Shown: positions 9,731 to 23,390, numbered from the stretch's first letter. The stretch: DNA of 64,000 nucleotides from Luzula sylvatica (GCA_946800325.1 OX326956.1:16533167-16597166), one strand, 5' to 3'. Numbers and translations are program-made. The notes: generated from the letters alone by a model not told the origin.

Positions 9731-11567
9731 ATGTCTCCTCGCAAACGTATTAACGGACCCTCTGCCACCCGTGTGGCATCCACGCCCGTACCCAAAATAA
9801 CCAAGGTACGCAAACCACCAATCAACACCATTTCTCCACATTTTGAATTCAATAAAAAATTCTCAATTTTTTTTATAATCTTTCAGGGAAAACGGTCTTC
9901 AAGAAGGAGGAGGATCTATCAGAATGTTCGTAACGACGACTTGTCCGCAATGCATGTGCTCGCAGATATAGCTGGCGAGATCCTAGAAGAAGATTCCATC
10001 ATGAACGAGATTCCCGGGTTGATCAAACCGGAGCCGTTGGATCAAGATAGTTGCAGAAGAACTTGTTCTAGGGTTTCTAAGAAGGTTGATTCGAAGAAAG
10101 TTTCTCCGGGGAAAAGCAGACGTACGTGTGAATTATTCAATTTGATCCTTTAATTATTCAATTTTTTTAATATTACTTTTTTAAATTTTTAGATGGGGAG
10201 AATAAACGGGCTTTTTGTGATAGCAAGTTGGTTCACACTCGCCAAAGAACTCAGTTTAAAAAGGAAGCTAAAAAAGAAAATATGAAATTGAGCATCAAAT
10301 CGGTCAAAATTCCCGAACTGGTCCTCGAAGTTTCTGAAACCAATACTATAGCTTTTCTCAAGGTAATCAATCAATTAATTAATTAATTGAAATAATATTA
10401 ATTTCCAAATTTGTGTTCCGAATTAGTGGTTTTGAATTTTGAATATTTTTTTGGGGTTTTACTTTTAACAGAAAAGGGTTTTGGAAGCAATGGCTTCGAT
10501 GCTTGGAAAAGAGCTAGACGTTGGAGTCACACTTCAAGGAACGAAATTCCAAGACGAAAATTTGAACTTGGCTCAGGTCGAGAAATTAGACGATTTGGAT
10601 TTTTCGCTCGAACTCAAGTCCAAATCCAGCCAAGGCTACAGTCACGTCTCAGTAGAAAAACCAACCTCGGTTCCGCTAAGACAACCGTCACCGAACTCTC
10701 CGAATAAATCGAAGGCGATAGTGGTGCATCAGATGCAAATGGACGAGCCTTTGGCAGTTATTCCTTCTGCGCGGAAATCGAAGCGGGTCGAACCCGTTGT
10801 GCAGAGGAGGATTCGTCGCCCTTTTTCTGTTGACGAGGTCGAGGCACTTGTTCAAGCCGTCGAGAAATTAGGCACTGGACGGTAATAAAAAATTTGAAAT
10901 TAACTTTTTATTTATTGTTTAATTGGTTTAAATTAAAATTGTATGAAATTTATGTTTTTGTAGGTGGAGGGATGTGAAAATAAGGGCCTTCGATGATGCG
11001 GACCACAGAACCTACGTTGATCTTAAGGTAATTAAATTTTGTAAATTATTAAATTTTGTAAATTTCATATTTTGTTGACATTTTGTAAATTATTAAATCA
11101 ACGTGTGTGTTTAGTTATGATGTCAGGTTCAAAATCATCATACCAATCATTATTCTTAATAAAAGGATGTTATTTAGGCGAAAATTGGACATTAATATTT
11201 AGTTATAAAAATCCATATGCAACACTGTTCCCCTTTTTAACTAGTCAAGTCATAATTTCCAAATTCTAAATTCAAATTCAAATTCAAATTCACGTTCAAC
11301 TTGAGTCATGTACTTTTAATCTTATCGAACTTCTTTACTGACCCATTTAATCCGTGTGTGTTAATGATGGTTAATTAACTAAATAATGATTTCTAATTTT
11401 TATTTTGACAGGACAAGTGGAAGACATTGGTTCACACAGCGAGCATAGCACCGCAACAGAGGCGTGGTGAACCGGTTCCACAAGATCTCCTGGACCGGGT
11501 TCTTGCGGCTCAGTCGTACTGGACCCAACAAAAGGGTTCTGATACTTGTCGCCTTGCCCAAAACTAA
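9731..11567 (+). CDS. TRFL: Telomere repeat-binding protein, TRP/TRFL family (copy B)
   Basis: The six coding exons mirror copy A: 9731-9805, 9887-10121, 10193-10362, 10472-10881, 10964-11027 and 11412-11567. They encode 369 aa in one uninterrupted spliced frame. The ubiquitin-like module (about residues 134-210) and the C-terminal Myb with VDLKDKWK (315-322) and the QRRGEPVPQDLLDRVL extension are conserved. Exon lengths differ from copy A only in exon 2 (6 nt shorter) and exon 4 (48 nt shorter), always in multiples of three. Coding change is therefore confined to the acidic and proline-rich linkers. Splice phases are identical. Retention of both frames and of the DNA-contact helix suggests that both copies make protein. 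The gene is probably nuclear, with telomeric or telobox DNA as its target, as known for the family. Confidence 0.93.
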
Positions 11568-13930
11568 TCGCATTCATTCCCCTCACTGCCCTTCTACAAC
11601 CAACAAAAACAGAAAAAATACATATATAACCCTAAACTCAACCCCTCTTTAATCCTTTTTTTCTAGCAAATAAAATGGAAAAAAGAAAAAGGGTTAAAAG
11701 GGAGGGAAAATTGATCAATTTGTGTAGATTTTTTTTTAATTTTGAGTCATTACTTGTTAATTGTAACTAATACATGTTTAGTTTAGTTGTACAGAATCAT
11801 GATCCATTGATCCATTAATCAGAAAATCTTGTAACAAATAGTATATAATTTTGTAATATATTAGACTATTTTCCTCTTTTCGTCTGTAATTATACTGCTT
11901 TTATTTTAAGTATTAATATTCCCTTGGTTATACATATTAAGATAATATATCCAGGTAGGGATAATTATATCTAATAATTATTAAGAATTTAAGACCTGTA
12001 TAGACGTACATAAAAGTGAGAATATATGATGTACATAACAATTAATTTGACTATATAATAATTAGGTAATACTATATAATAATTATCGAATTATATCAAC
12101 TTAGGATTATAAATATTGCAAACATAACAATTAATTTGACTAACTTATATATTCAAGGTAAATATTTATCTATTTGTCAATTTTCTTAGCCTAACAGCGA
12201 TTTTGATGTCGATTTGGAAATAAATGTGCAATTAGGGTTGCGAATTGGAGTATTCGACTTGGAGAAAATCTTAGGAGGAGGAAAAACCGACCAATTTGGG
12301 GAAGTCATGTGAGGAAAATTCAATTAGGATGTGAAGTAGTAAGTACTGTGCTATTGTTTATTCACTCCTTGGTTAATTATTTCTTCGTTATTGATAATTG
12401 AACATATTATTACTTTCGAAGTTTCTAAAATACAGGAGATTCAGGCCACCTCCCCACTAGCTATTTGAACTTACGCTGTTTCCAAATTTTGCTAACTTGA
12501 TAATTTCACAACTCTACAGCTTATGTTTTTTTTCGTTACGAGATTAAAACGGAAATGTGTCATGTTTTTACGAGGAATCATTGCATTTCGTGGGATGAGT
12601 TAACAAGAGAGGTTGCATTAGCTTTTGAAATTCTCGTCAGAATTAATTTTTTCTTTGACAAGATATTTTTTGATCTAATTTTTTATTTTGTTTTCTACAT
12701 CGTTTCGTTTTCATTTTCTGAAAAGTCTGAGCCGAAATATTTGTCTTAATTTTTTTCAGGGATAGTTGGAATGGACTCGGCCTGTAGTTATTTTAAAATA
12801 GTTTTTGACTTTGGCCTATTTTTTTTTTTTTAAAAAGAGATCCTTTTAGCTTGCAATGCATTTTCATGTCTGAGCCCATATTATTTTGGACTATATTCTT
12901 TGTTGTTTTTAAAGCCCCGTTGCCTTTACTTTCTAAATTCTAAAAACAAATGGAAATAGTTAGTTTTGAGTTAACCTAACAAATATAAATGATATATTTG
13001 ATATTAATAATTTTGAAGGGGCAAATTTGATATTAAGAGTTTTTGAAAGTTATATATACTACAAATTGTTCCTAGAAACTAAAAGCTAAATTCTACTGGA
13101 CAAAAAAAAATTGTAGGAAGATAAATCTAATAAAAGGCTATAAAACAAATGGCAAGGTAAATGTATCAAATATCAAATGATGTGAACCCCATGTAATCAA
13201 AATCAAAATAGTACTAAATTTGAAATCAATCGTTAATTATTCAAATAATATGAAAATATCTTTAAAATATTATATTATTTTAAAGCGAATACATTCTAAT
13301 TTATAAATGAACATTTGAAATTAGGGACGGGGGCTTATCCAAATATCATATGATCCGTTCGATGTGATCATGATAGACTTTTGATTGATTGGCGTTAAAT
13401 TTTCTATTGACTACGTGGTTTGATGAAACTAAAAACTAAAAAAGCATATGATGTATTGTATATTGTATTATTTTAATTGATGTCTGTTTTCAACATGAGT
13501 CTGCAAACTTCAAAAAGATGTTATTTTATTATAAATTATTTAGTTTGAGATTTATTGTTTGATTCGGGATGTATTGTATATGTATTTTTATTTTTATTTT
13601 GAGAAAAATATTGCGTATGCATAAGATAATAAAATTAGTGCATGTTCTGAATTTGGATGCATGCGCACTTCAAAAAGATGATGTTATTTTTATTTTTATT
13701 TCTCACAACTATCTTGTGATATCGAGAAGAGTATGATTGTACAACATTATTTTATCCTTTTTTTTATAATTATTGCAAATTCGAGAGAGGCACTGCCTCC
13801 TCCCTCAAAAGAAAAAATGATTTAGATGATTTATAAATTATTTAGTAGGAGGTGAAGGAGTTGTGGGAAATAATAAGCAGAGGGATATTTAGATGATTTC
13901 TTTCTAAAAAAAAAAATGAAAACGGAGTTA
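11568..13930. other. 3' flank of copy B, then AT-rich intergenic DNA
   Basis: The first 410 bp are collinear with the 3' flank of copy A. Beyond 11980 I see only AT-rich sequence with short unrelated open frames, no splice-consistent gene and no convincing terminal repeats. Confidence 0.5.
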
Positions 13931-13979
13931 ACTGGCTGTTACAATTAATCGAGCCAGATTAATCATGATTTAAGATCGT

Positions 13980-14668
13980 AAGGTTGAGAAGCCATTTGGG
14001 TCGGGTTCGGGTCAAGTATAGTCTCACGCATACCCTTATCCATTTTAATCGGATATATCCATATCCGACTGAGCGGATAAGTTTACCCGCCCCGTTTAGT
14101 ACCTGCGGATTTTCGGGTTTCCCGCGGGAATATTTAACCATACCTAAATATAAAAACATTAAAATATACTAACGAAAAATATATATTTTCAAATTAAAAT
14201 ATCACCACATAACATAATAATATCATGAAATACACAACAAATATTTTTGAGTAGAAATTGTATTATGAAATTAAAATTGGTAGAAACGTGAAATAACAAT
14301 AAAATAAATAAACATAAATCTAGGAACTTATTTATTTTGGTTTTATTTACTAAACAAATAGAAAAAATTAAAAAAAAATTGTATAATAAAAAAACAGTAG
14401 AAAAAATAGATTAAAACCATTTAAAAAACAACAAAAAATAGTAAAAAATATATTAAAATATTAATATAACTAGGATTAATAAGGACCGGGATCGGATCGG
14501 GTATACTCACGGATCGGGTACGATCCCGTCCATACCCTACCCCTACCCGTGCCGAGTATTTTTTAATCGGGTAATACCCGATCCGTGGGTAGGCTTAATC
14601 GGATATTATCCGACCCGGCCGGGTCGGATACCCGTCGGGCACGGGTATTACCTAGCCCATTGACATTC
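13980..14668. mobile_element. hAT-like non-autonomous element with GGGTCGGGT-type subterminal repeats
   Basis: Both ends are islands of (G)ACCCG/CGGGT repeats (13990-14130 and 14478-14655) around an A/T-rich core. The right end, read on the minus strand, is GAATGTCAATGGGCTAGGT, which resembles hAT termini. The left border and target duplication are not clear. Confidence 0.45.
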
Positions 14669-14669
14669 C

Positions 14670-17330
14670 TCATTTGGACTGCATCTCCGTCAAAGTGCTT
14701 TGGGCTAGCCATTGGGTCGAGATCAACTTATGAACTTAATTACTATTAAAAAATCTTTTTTTAAATTAGGGACATTCTCAAAATAAAAGTTAAAATTAAG
14801 TGGTCGTTTTTTTTTGTTGGAAAAAAGGTTAAAAGCGGTCATTTTCAAATATTTTAAATATTGGGGCTTTTTTGTAAATTTGAGAACGAATCAGGGGTTT
14901 TGAATCTTTTTGAAATATTATTTTTTAACAAATTTTTTATTGATTTGTTAAGGATTAAAATAGAATATTGGAGTACGTTTATTTCAATATGTCAAGTTGA
15001 ATAATTTTTTAGGACGTGGCCAATAGGTGGATTAGGATATAATAATTTATCTCTATTTTTCTTTTCGCACTTTAGAAATAGTGCAAGGACTTATTTGCGT
15101 TTCTCATAATTTGGTGACATAATGTGATGGTTAACATGCAATTTCCTACGAGAACAAAGGAGTGATTGCAAATTGAGAATTGAGAATACTCCCGAAGAAA
15201 CGACTGAAGAACACAATATTTGTTGAAATGACAAGAGACAAATATGGTGGATATTTTCATTTTGACAATTAGATTTGTGCTCTTCTATTACCACTTGCTG
15301 GACTTATCTCAATTATATTATTTTCATTATTTTTTTTAGTAAATATTTTTTTATGTCAATTGAAAGTGGGAAAACGTAAGAAATGAAGCTAAAAAAAACG
15401 TCAGTCCTCAATGAAATTTCATTGAGGAAGAAAAAAGATACAAGCATATATTTTCTAAATAATTTTCTCCCGAAATAAAATTTTTATATGTTTTATATAA
15501 ATTTCTGTTATTTTCAATTTAACAATAATATTTGAAAATCCAACTTTCCGATCCGATTCGGACGATTCCGATCCAACTTGGGTGATTCTTACTCCAGAGA
15601 CATCGAGTGATCCCGATTCCAATGCCGACTTTCAGAACTATGCAAGTTGGGTATGAAATGAGTACAATACACATTATGAACATGGAATTTGTGAAACCAC
15701 AAATTTTGCGTGAAAATATTTTTCTTGAAAACCAATGGAGACAATTGTAAAGAAGGACAGATATTTCATTTGTCGAGTAGCAATGTGAGTTGTTTGTGTA
15801 TTTTTAGTAGTAATTGTGTGCTATAATTATAATTATAATTACAATATATTGTTGATTTGGATGTTGGAAAATGATTTGTCATTGGGTTGAAGATGAAAAA
15901 CAAGAAGCCCTCCCAGACTTGATTGAAGGCTAAAGATGAAAAGTATAGTATTCACGTTTAACTTGTATCGAATTGGAGTTAAATGTGATTGTACAAGGAC
16001 AGTATATCGGGGCTAGAATTATAGTTGTAAATTGTAATTACACAAAGACCACTAATCGCAAATCAACAGAAGTTACAACCAATTCTCATGTACACATTGT
16101 ACAGTCACAAACCCTTTACCATATACATCTACCCCTCATCAAGTTGAAATAGAATAGCTATATAATTACTATTGATATATACTTAACATATTAATTAATT
16201 ATTTAGTGGTACATCTTTGTGAACAAAAAAAATTCGGATATTACTTACAATAAGTAGATCTCTGTTGATTACGTGGATGATGATTTAAAAACGATGTATC
16301 ACCCAATTAATTAAAAAAATGATGTATCATAGAATCGCCCAATTAATTTAGGAAAATTATACATGTACCCGTCATTTCAACACGGCAATTATTATTTTTC
16401 ATTTTTCTTATCTTGATTTTCGGTGGTGTATTATTTATCATACTAAATAAAGATTAATATTAATCAATTTTTTTTTTTGTTGTGTATATCTCAAATATTG
16501 TATATTATTTTGAAATATAAAAAAATGGAATAACTAAGTGCAAAATATATTTCTCAAGACCGACTATTTGTTACGGGTATTGTTTCGACACTTGACAGCG
16601 CGGCCTGTCAAGATTTCACGAGTCAAATATTGTTCAGTGGTGTATTCTTTAAGGTACATTTTACTCAAAATAAATCAACAATTTTTTTTATGCTATCAGC
16701 CAGAAAAAGATGTATGCTAATTGACATTTAAAAATAGATATATTAATATTCAAAATATATATTGCGCATCTAATATAATGTTATATTGATAATAAATGGA
16801 GAAGACTTACACGACATTAATCCATTCAATTAGACTTGAATTCACAATATCTCACAACATACGATTTTTTTATATCTCTCACTTAACCAACTAAATTATG
16901 AATTCATTGACCAAAAATTTTACTCGCTAACAAAATCCTCCTTTACTTTAAAAATATATAATATAATATAATGAAGAAACCTATAGCTCAAAATATATAT
17001 TTCTCCTCCACTGTACTCGTAGACAATCAACAAAAAGAAGTCATGTAAATCCTTCCAAAAAGTATCAGCCACTTTGTAACAAATCAAACTATAATATCAT
17101 GTTTGATACAATTAAAATGCTAAAATATAGCATGTAATTTAATCACAAATCATATAAAGTTTTAACGAACCTTAACGTCTCCACTCTCCGTGAACAAAAT
17201 GTAAGCAGTTACAAAAACACAAATTTTTCAGTTACAAAAACACAAATCAGATTTTTGGACAATCGAACCAATATAATTTATATATTTGTAAAAATCTGAA
17301 AATTTTAGCCCAAAAAAAAAAAACTTGTAA
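14670..17330. other. AT-rich intergenic DNA without recognisable genes
   Basis: Only short open frames occur. A stretch at 15545-15655 reads RSDSDDSDPTWVILTPETSS and may be a transposase or other coding relic, but it has no neighbours in frame. No RNA gene was recognised. Confidence 0.4.
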
Positions 17331-17334
17331 ATAT

Positions 17335-17930
17335 TGACCCCCCCCCCCCCCACCGGGCCAGGCCACGCGTGGGCCCGACTCCCCCCCACCCCCCGCACGT
17401 AGGACCGACCCCCACCCCGGGCCTGGCCCCACGTGGGCCTGAATCCAACAGGCCCCCACGCGGGCCCGACCCCCCCCCCCCCGGGCCAGGCCCCGCGTGG
17501 GCCCGACCCCCCCCCGGGCCAGGCCCCGCATGGGCCCTCCCCCCCCCCGGGCCAGGCCCTGCGTGGGCCCGACCCCCCCCCGGGCCAGGCCCCGCGTGGG
17601 CCCGACCCCCCCCCCCCCGCGGGCCAGGCCCCGGGTGGGCCCGACCCCTCCCCCCGCGGGCCAGGCCCCGCGTGGGCCCGACCCCTTCGGGCCAGGCCCT
17701 CTGTGGGCCCGACCCCTCCGGGCCAGGCCCTCTGTGGGCCCGACCCCTCCCCCCCGCCAGGCCCCGCGCCGGCCCCACCCCCCTCTCACGGGCCAGGCCC
17801 AGCGCGGGCCCGACCCCCCCTCCCCGTGGGCCAGGCCCCGCGCCGGCCCGACCCCCCTCCCCGTGGGCCAGGCCCCGCGTAGGCCCGACCCCCTCCCCGT
17901 GGGCCGGGCCTTATGTGGACCCGACCCCCA
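17335..17930. repeat. Extremely GC-rich minisatellite (period about 31-39 bp)
   Basis: The unit is roughly GGGCCAGGCCCCGCGTGGG followed by CCCGA and a variable run of C. About 15 units occur, with GGGCCA starts near 17355, 17483, 17516, 17549, 17582, 17621, 17658, 17689, 17720, 17790, 17828, 17867 and 17900. Unit length varies mostly with the C run. GC content is far above the surrounding AT-rich DNA. Long open frames cross it in several phases, but only because the repeat lacks A/T-rich stops. They encode Gly/Pro/Arg repeats and are not credible genes. Confidence 0.9.
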
Positions 17931-18095
17931 CACACACACACCACACACACAATATACACATACAGAGACCCCACACGCATACAATACACACATACAAAAA
18001 ACCCACACGCACACACAAACACAAAAATAAATACACACACACATATAGACCACACAAACAAACACATACAGAGATGCACATATACAAAGACATAA
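17929..18095. repeat. Degenerate (CA)n microsatellite
   Basis: Runs of CACACA with ATACACATAC interruptions directly adjoin the GC-rich minisatellite. The two together suggest one slippage-prone locus. Confidence 0.8.
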
Positions 18096-20330
18096 ACAGA
18101 GATGTCGCAACATATACACCAGTTGGTTCTTTCTCACACTTCGAAATTTCTTGTCTTGAGATGTCGCAGTTTTGTGTCTTGGTAAATCGATTTGACTGTC
18201 CAATTTTTCCATTTGTGCAAACTGAGTGAAAATAAGTTAGAGTGAATACTTACAAAATAAATTAGTTAATTTCAAATTTAATACCTGGTCGGTCAAGCTT
18301 TCATCTCCACAACACCAAAAAATCGGATGAAGTCATGATGGGAAATCTAAGAACTCGAGTTCAAGCCTGAAAGCGCACAAGCAACAATTTCTTGAAATCT
18401 TGATTTCAAGCCTGAAAGCACAAAAAAACAATTTTTAGGACTACAGCATCAATTAAACGTGTTCCAAAATTAGTGCTCGCAAAACCTTTCAAACTACAAA
18501 ATTAATCACAAACAGGGATGCTTATAATGATTCAAAGGCTGAAAGTCCATAAAACTATTTATTGAGGGGTTTTAACGAAACAAAGCAAGATGGCAGATCT
18601 AAGTACTCATACAGGGATTTAGGAAATTCAGACAGAAAATCAGAATGGAAACTATTCAATGCAAAATTGACAAGAACTGTTTTTGCGTGTGGCTTAGATA
18701 GATCTATCAAAACATTTAACCATAAAACGAAAAACCAGAGAAACAAGAACAAAAACGACCAAGAGAAAGAATTACTGGTTTGATTCGTCAATAAACAAAA
18801 CCAAGAACTAAGATCAAAGAGAATAAAAATAAAATGTGGACGATATTCACTTACATCCTCGTGTGCGTCCATTAAACAACCATGAAAATTGTAGTTTCGA
18901 GCGGTGAGTCCACAAGGAAAGAAGAACGTTCTTCTCGACTGCCAAAAAGAAGGGAGAGAAGAGACAAGAACCACAATCGACGAAAAACAGAAGAAGTTTC
19001 TCCATTGCTATTGCTTTGTGAGAGAGAATAGACAAAGGAGAAGGGAGAGAAGAGACAAGGAAGAAGGAATATTTCATATTTGGGAACCACAGAGAAGAAG
19101 AGAGGGGCGAGGCCTGAGGGGGGCTTATTTATCAATCACCTATAGAGACGTGTTGGAATAGTTAACAACGTCCCCAGACTCGGTGTACACGTTTAATATT
19201 TACACCGTATCAGAATGGTAATTTCTTTGTATTCATTAAACCGTGGACCAAGTGTATTTTTTGTAATATGAAGAAATATTAACGTTAGATTTAGATTTAG
19301 ATTTGATTTTGTTACCGTTAAGAATGAGATTAGGATTAGTTTATGTTATGTTCTCTTAGATTTGGATTTGATGTTGTTTATATGTACTCAATTAGTAAGT
19401 TTATATGTATTTATTAATCTGTTTTTGATAAAAAAAAAATTATATGTATTCAACTAATTCTTTTGTTCCAATTCAATTTGATAATGATAAGATAAATAAA
19501 TATGTTTAAATATTTGGCAAGATTTTGATGGAGTCATTTATGCCCCAGTCATTTGGGATTTAATTTCGTAATTAAGTTGAATTAAATGGTTTAGAAATTG
19601 TTTGGAAGAAGAATTTTAAGATTTAATTTGATGGTAATGGATTCAATTGTTTTATTAGATTTTGTTCCAGTTTTGATCCACTATTTTATTATATTTTGTT
19701 CCAGATTTTTTTATGGAATTTCATTTTCGCTTGTGACCAAGCTTCGTCGATTGGCCGTTCCTATCTCGTCTATTAAATTCAATTTTGTCTCTATGTAAGA
19801 ATCAATTAATTTCTTCTCACAGCTAAAAAATAAGGGTTAATGGGTTTGAATAATCAGTTAGGTTAGAGGGGCTGTTTTGTAAATATTTAGTAATGTAGTG
19901 ATTTGTATGTAGTTTTACAGTAATTGAGGGGCTAATTTGCGATTAAACAATATTACAGGGGCATTTTGCACAACATTACAGGGGCACTTTAGCACTGTAC
20001 AGACTTGTTTGTATTTTTGTAGTAATTGAGAGACTAATTTGCAATTAAACAAACATTTCAGGGACTTGTATGCAATACATATGTAGTTGTTATTGACTTA
20101 TTGTTCAAGAATTGTAATTTCAATCTGCTTCAAATTGTATGTGTTAAATATTTTCGGAACATGGCCGGTACGAGGCTGGTGTGAGACTGGTACGGAACTA
20201 TTCTATTTGCATAAAGTTGGATCTATTTTCAGTAAGAAGACTCGGTGTATATATTGTGATTTATACACCAGATAGAAAAGACATATTATTTTCATCTATT
20301 AAATTGTGAACCGAGTTCATCTTCTTTAAC
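18096..20330. other. Intergenic DNA with a possible minus-strand leader/first exon near 18.85-19.1 kb
   Basis: No complete gene was found. On the minus strand a pyrimidine-rich leader (19110-19010) precedes an ATG at about 19005 and an open stretch (MEKLLLFFVDCGSCLF...) that runs towards a GTAAGT-like donor near 18856. No downstream exon was recognised. Blocks at 19860-20070 (TAATTGAGGGGCTAATTTGC repeated with changes) look like transposon-derived subrepeats. Confidence 0.3.
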
Positions 20331-20340
20331 TTTTAACACG

Positions 20341-20640
20341 AAAATTGTTAATGTTGAAACTTTTTTGTTAACGTTATAATTAAGATATTACCGTTGGATT
20401 AAGATTTTTTTTAAAAATTTGACCGTTGGAAATTTGTATACGTGAGATATTAGAATTGTTGTCTTAAAAAAGCAAAAATTATTTTGTTAATGTTGAAAAA
20501 GATTTTTAACGTTATAATTAAGATTATATAGGATTAAGATTTTGTTAGAATTTTTTACGGTTGGTAATTTGTATATGTGAGATATTATAATTGTTGTCTT
20601 AAAAAAACTAAAATTATTTTATTACCGTTGGAAAATAGAA
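20341..20640. repeat. Tandem duplication, about 150 bp x 2
   Basis: The block with TTAACGTTATAATTAAGAT, ACCGTTGG, TTTGTATACGTGAGATATTA and ATTGTTGTCTTAAAAAA occurs twice head to tail. Similar ACCGTTGG-rich repeats are known from the 5' part of plant hAT elements. No transposase follows. Confidence 0.6.
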
Positions 20641-21159
20641 AAAATATTTTCCATTACTTTTTTCAATTTTCATTTTTTTTTTTCTCAAATTCTCAATTAT
20701 TATTTGGAAACTATGTTCTTCTTAATTGTTCATCAAGACAAAATATGCCTTTTAAGCCTGATTTAACTCAGGTAATTTAATGTTTTTTGGGTTTTTATTT
20801 TTTATGAAAAATTAGAGTAATTACCAGCAAATTTATTTAAAGTTCTATTTAGGGTTTTTGATAACTATTGCTGTTAATTTAGGCTGCAGTTAATTTCAAT
20901 TTGAAATTGTTATTTTCGGTATTATTGATAGTGATAATATTTGAATTTGAAGAGTTCGTTACATATACCTCCGAGTTTGTCAGATTTCAAAATATTATAT
21001 GCCCGTGTTATTTTTGTCACAATTTTAGGAATGTTATTTCTTTAAATTAGATTCTTTTATTTCATCTCATGTTTACTTCAAATACTAATTCATGTAATTC
21101 AAATTTGTAATTTCATATTTTCTTAGTAAATCCCATATGTAATTAATTTAGGAAAAAAA

Positions 21160-23390
21160 GGAACAGTTCCAGCGGGATCTTCTCCTAATTTCTCCTAATT
21201 ATATCTAATAATTATATCCAGGTAGGAGAATACTCGCGTTACGCGGCGAGCATGTAAATTATGTTTTTCATTCTAATATAATTATATATTTATATGATAA
21301 TATTAATAATATCATCTTAAAGCAAAGTTATTTGAATTTATTTATCTATGATTATTCATATGTTTACAATTATTTTAGTATGATAACAAAAAATCTCATT
21401 TTTGTAATCAAATAATAATACACATATTAGTGTCATTATATAATAATATATAAGAATGAGATATAATACAATTTTACGAAACACGTAACAACACATATTA
21501 TATCACTGTTCACAATATTTCATACAATATCAAATATTAGAATAATGAATCATACAACATATGTAGTAACACATTATTAATTATATATAGTAATATTTTT
21601 TTTTATTCAAATATCGTGGCAAATATAAAATAATTTAAAACTTAATAGGGGAAGTAATTTAATAAATAATATCATAATTTAATTTACAATAAACATAAAT
21701 ACAAATTATTTTATATCATATGATTTTTTTAATTTTACGTTTTGTAAAATAACAATACAATTTGATAGGTGTTTACAAGTTTAAAAAGTTATTTAGATGG
21801 ATAATTTTTTTTTTAATTCTATTATTTTTGAACAAAATTTGTTTGCTTAAAAACATTATAATCTACTTAGTATTATATGAGATTCGTATTGTTATAATTA
21901 TCTAAAAAATAAATAATAATATTTTAAAATTCTATTATGCAAATAAAATTCTTAAAAATATATGATGTACATGTTTATTTTTTTGCACTGTATTTTCTTA
22001 CATAATATGTACGAACTATGCTAATATGGATGTCAAAATAAAGAGAAAAAAAAAATGAAAATATTTGATGGGTTTATAAAATTAAATTTCCAAAATAATA
22101 CTAATATATGTTGTATTTTTTATAATATTACATATGAAATTATTAATATTTTATATATAAACTTTTCATATTCCATTGCATTCACATTTGATCATATAAT
22201 CTTATGTGAAATGTTAAACAATTGATTAGACTTGGTCTAATATGATTATAACCAATAATAATATGCCACATCATTAATATATGATGATGTGACTTTCTAA
22301 GAATGCTTAAAACATGGTGTAAAATAATAACACATAAATGACTACCCAAAATATGATCTTCAAAAAATCTAACAAAAAATGAATGATTGAGATTAAACCA
22401 CATCACTACATCTAATGGTTCAAATTAATACTTAAAAATAATAATACAAAATGCATGTTTTAAATTATCAAATATCATATTAATGGATATGATGATGTGG
22501 CTTCATGAGGAGCCTCAAAGATGAGTGCAAAATAAGGGGGTGGGTTAATTAGATAAACATTACCAAATTAATATACCAAAAAGAAAATAGATAACCCAAC
22601 AATCATCATTTTCTTGTAATGGGTGGTATATTAGATAATGAATAGATATACCATAATTAACAAGTAATTATTACACAATTAATAGAGTGCTTATTTATGT
22701 TAGGAGTGCTTTGATGAAAAGAGATATTTAAATGAATATGCTAGTTATGTGTTTTGTAATATTTTGACTTTAATTTTATGGATATTTATTTAGTTCTAAA
22801 TTTATATGTTTTGTAATATTTTGACTTTAATTTTGTGGATATTTATTTAGTTCTAAATTTTTTTTTTTTTTTAATTATTATATGATATGATTTCGTAATT
22901 TTGGATTATTTTAACACTACGTCACAGACCTCCAAAATCTCAGGACCGGGCCTGTGGACGATCTTTGTATCTTCTCTAAATGACTTCCTAAATTACAATT
23001 TCAGTATTTTTAATATTTGTATATATGATTTTATAAAACACAAAACCTGCGATGTTGCCGAACCAAGCATGTGTACCTATTTGCATCCAAAAAAACGTCT
23101 ATTTACTGGGTTATCACAGTGTCAAAATACACGGCACAAAAGCAATAACAATACCTCTATGAAATCAAAACATGCACTCTTTGAACAAAACAAGAACCAA
23201 TATAAATAAAAACAAAAATTCTAAAAAAAAAATCAACTCTTGGCGACAAAAAAGAAAAAAATTGTCGTGAAGAAAGAACAAGTTTAGAAGAAAAAAATAG
23301 TCAGAATTTTTTAGAAGTAAAATGAAAACAAAACAAAGTAAAAAGAATTTCAAAGAACAAACCCGCGCAATAGCGCGAATACCACACTAA
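21160..23390 (+). mobile_element. Possible Helitron; 3' terminus at 23390
   Basis: The right end has a hairpin (CGCGCAATAGCGCG, about 23364-23377) followed by ATACCACACTAA/T, which fits a CTRR/T terminus (CTAA at 23387-23390). A second small hairpin (CTCGCGTTACGCGGCGAG) occurs near 21225 close to TC-starting sequence, but its role as a 5' end is a guess. The interior is AT-rich and contains a 56-bp direct duplication (about 22745-22860). No Rep/helicase coding was seen. Confidence 0.4.

Noticed and set aside
17335..17930. CRISPR-like array
   Set aside because: Repeats are contiguous with no unique spacers and vary in length by C runs. This is a eukaryotic minisatellite.
17247..18229. Long open frames on both strands (up to 321 codons) rich in Gly/Pro/Arg
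   Set aside because: They are created by the GC-rich minisatellite, which lacks stop-prone A/T triplets in every phase. There is no codon structure, and overlapping frames exist on both strands.
21215..21250. Hairpin CTCGCGTTACGCGGCGAG as a minus-strand Helitron end
   Set aside because: The sequence after it lacks a CTRR followed by T at the proper distance. It was kept only as a possible internal or 5' feature.
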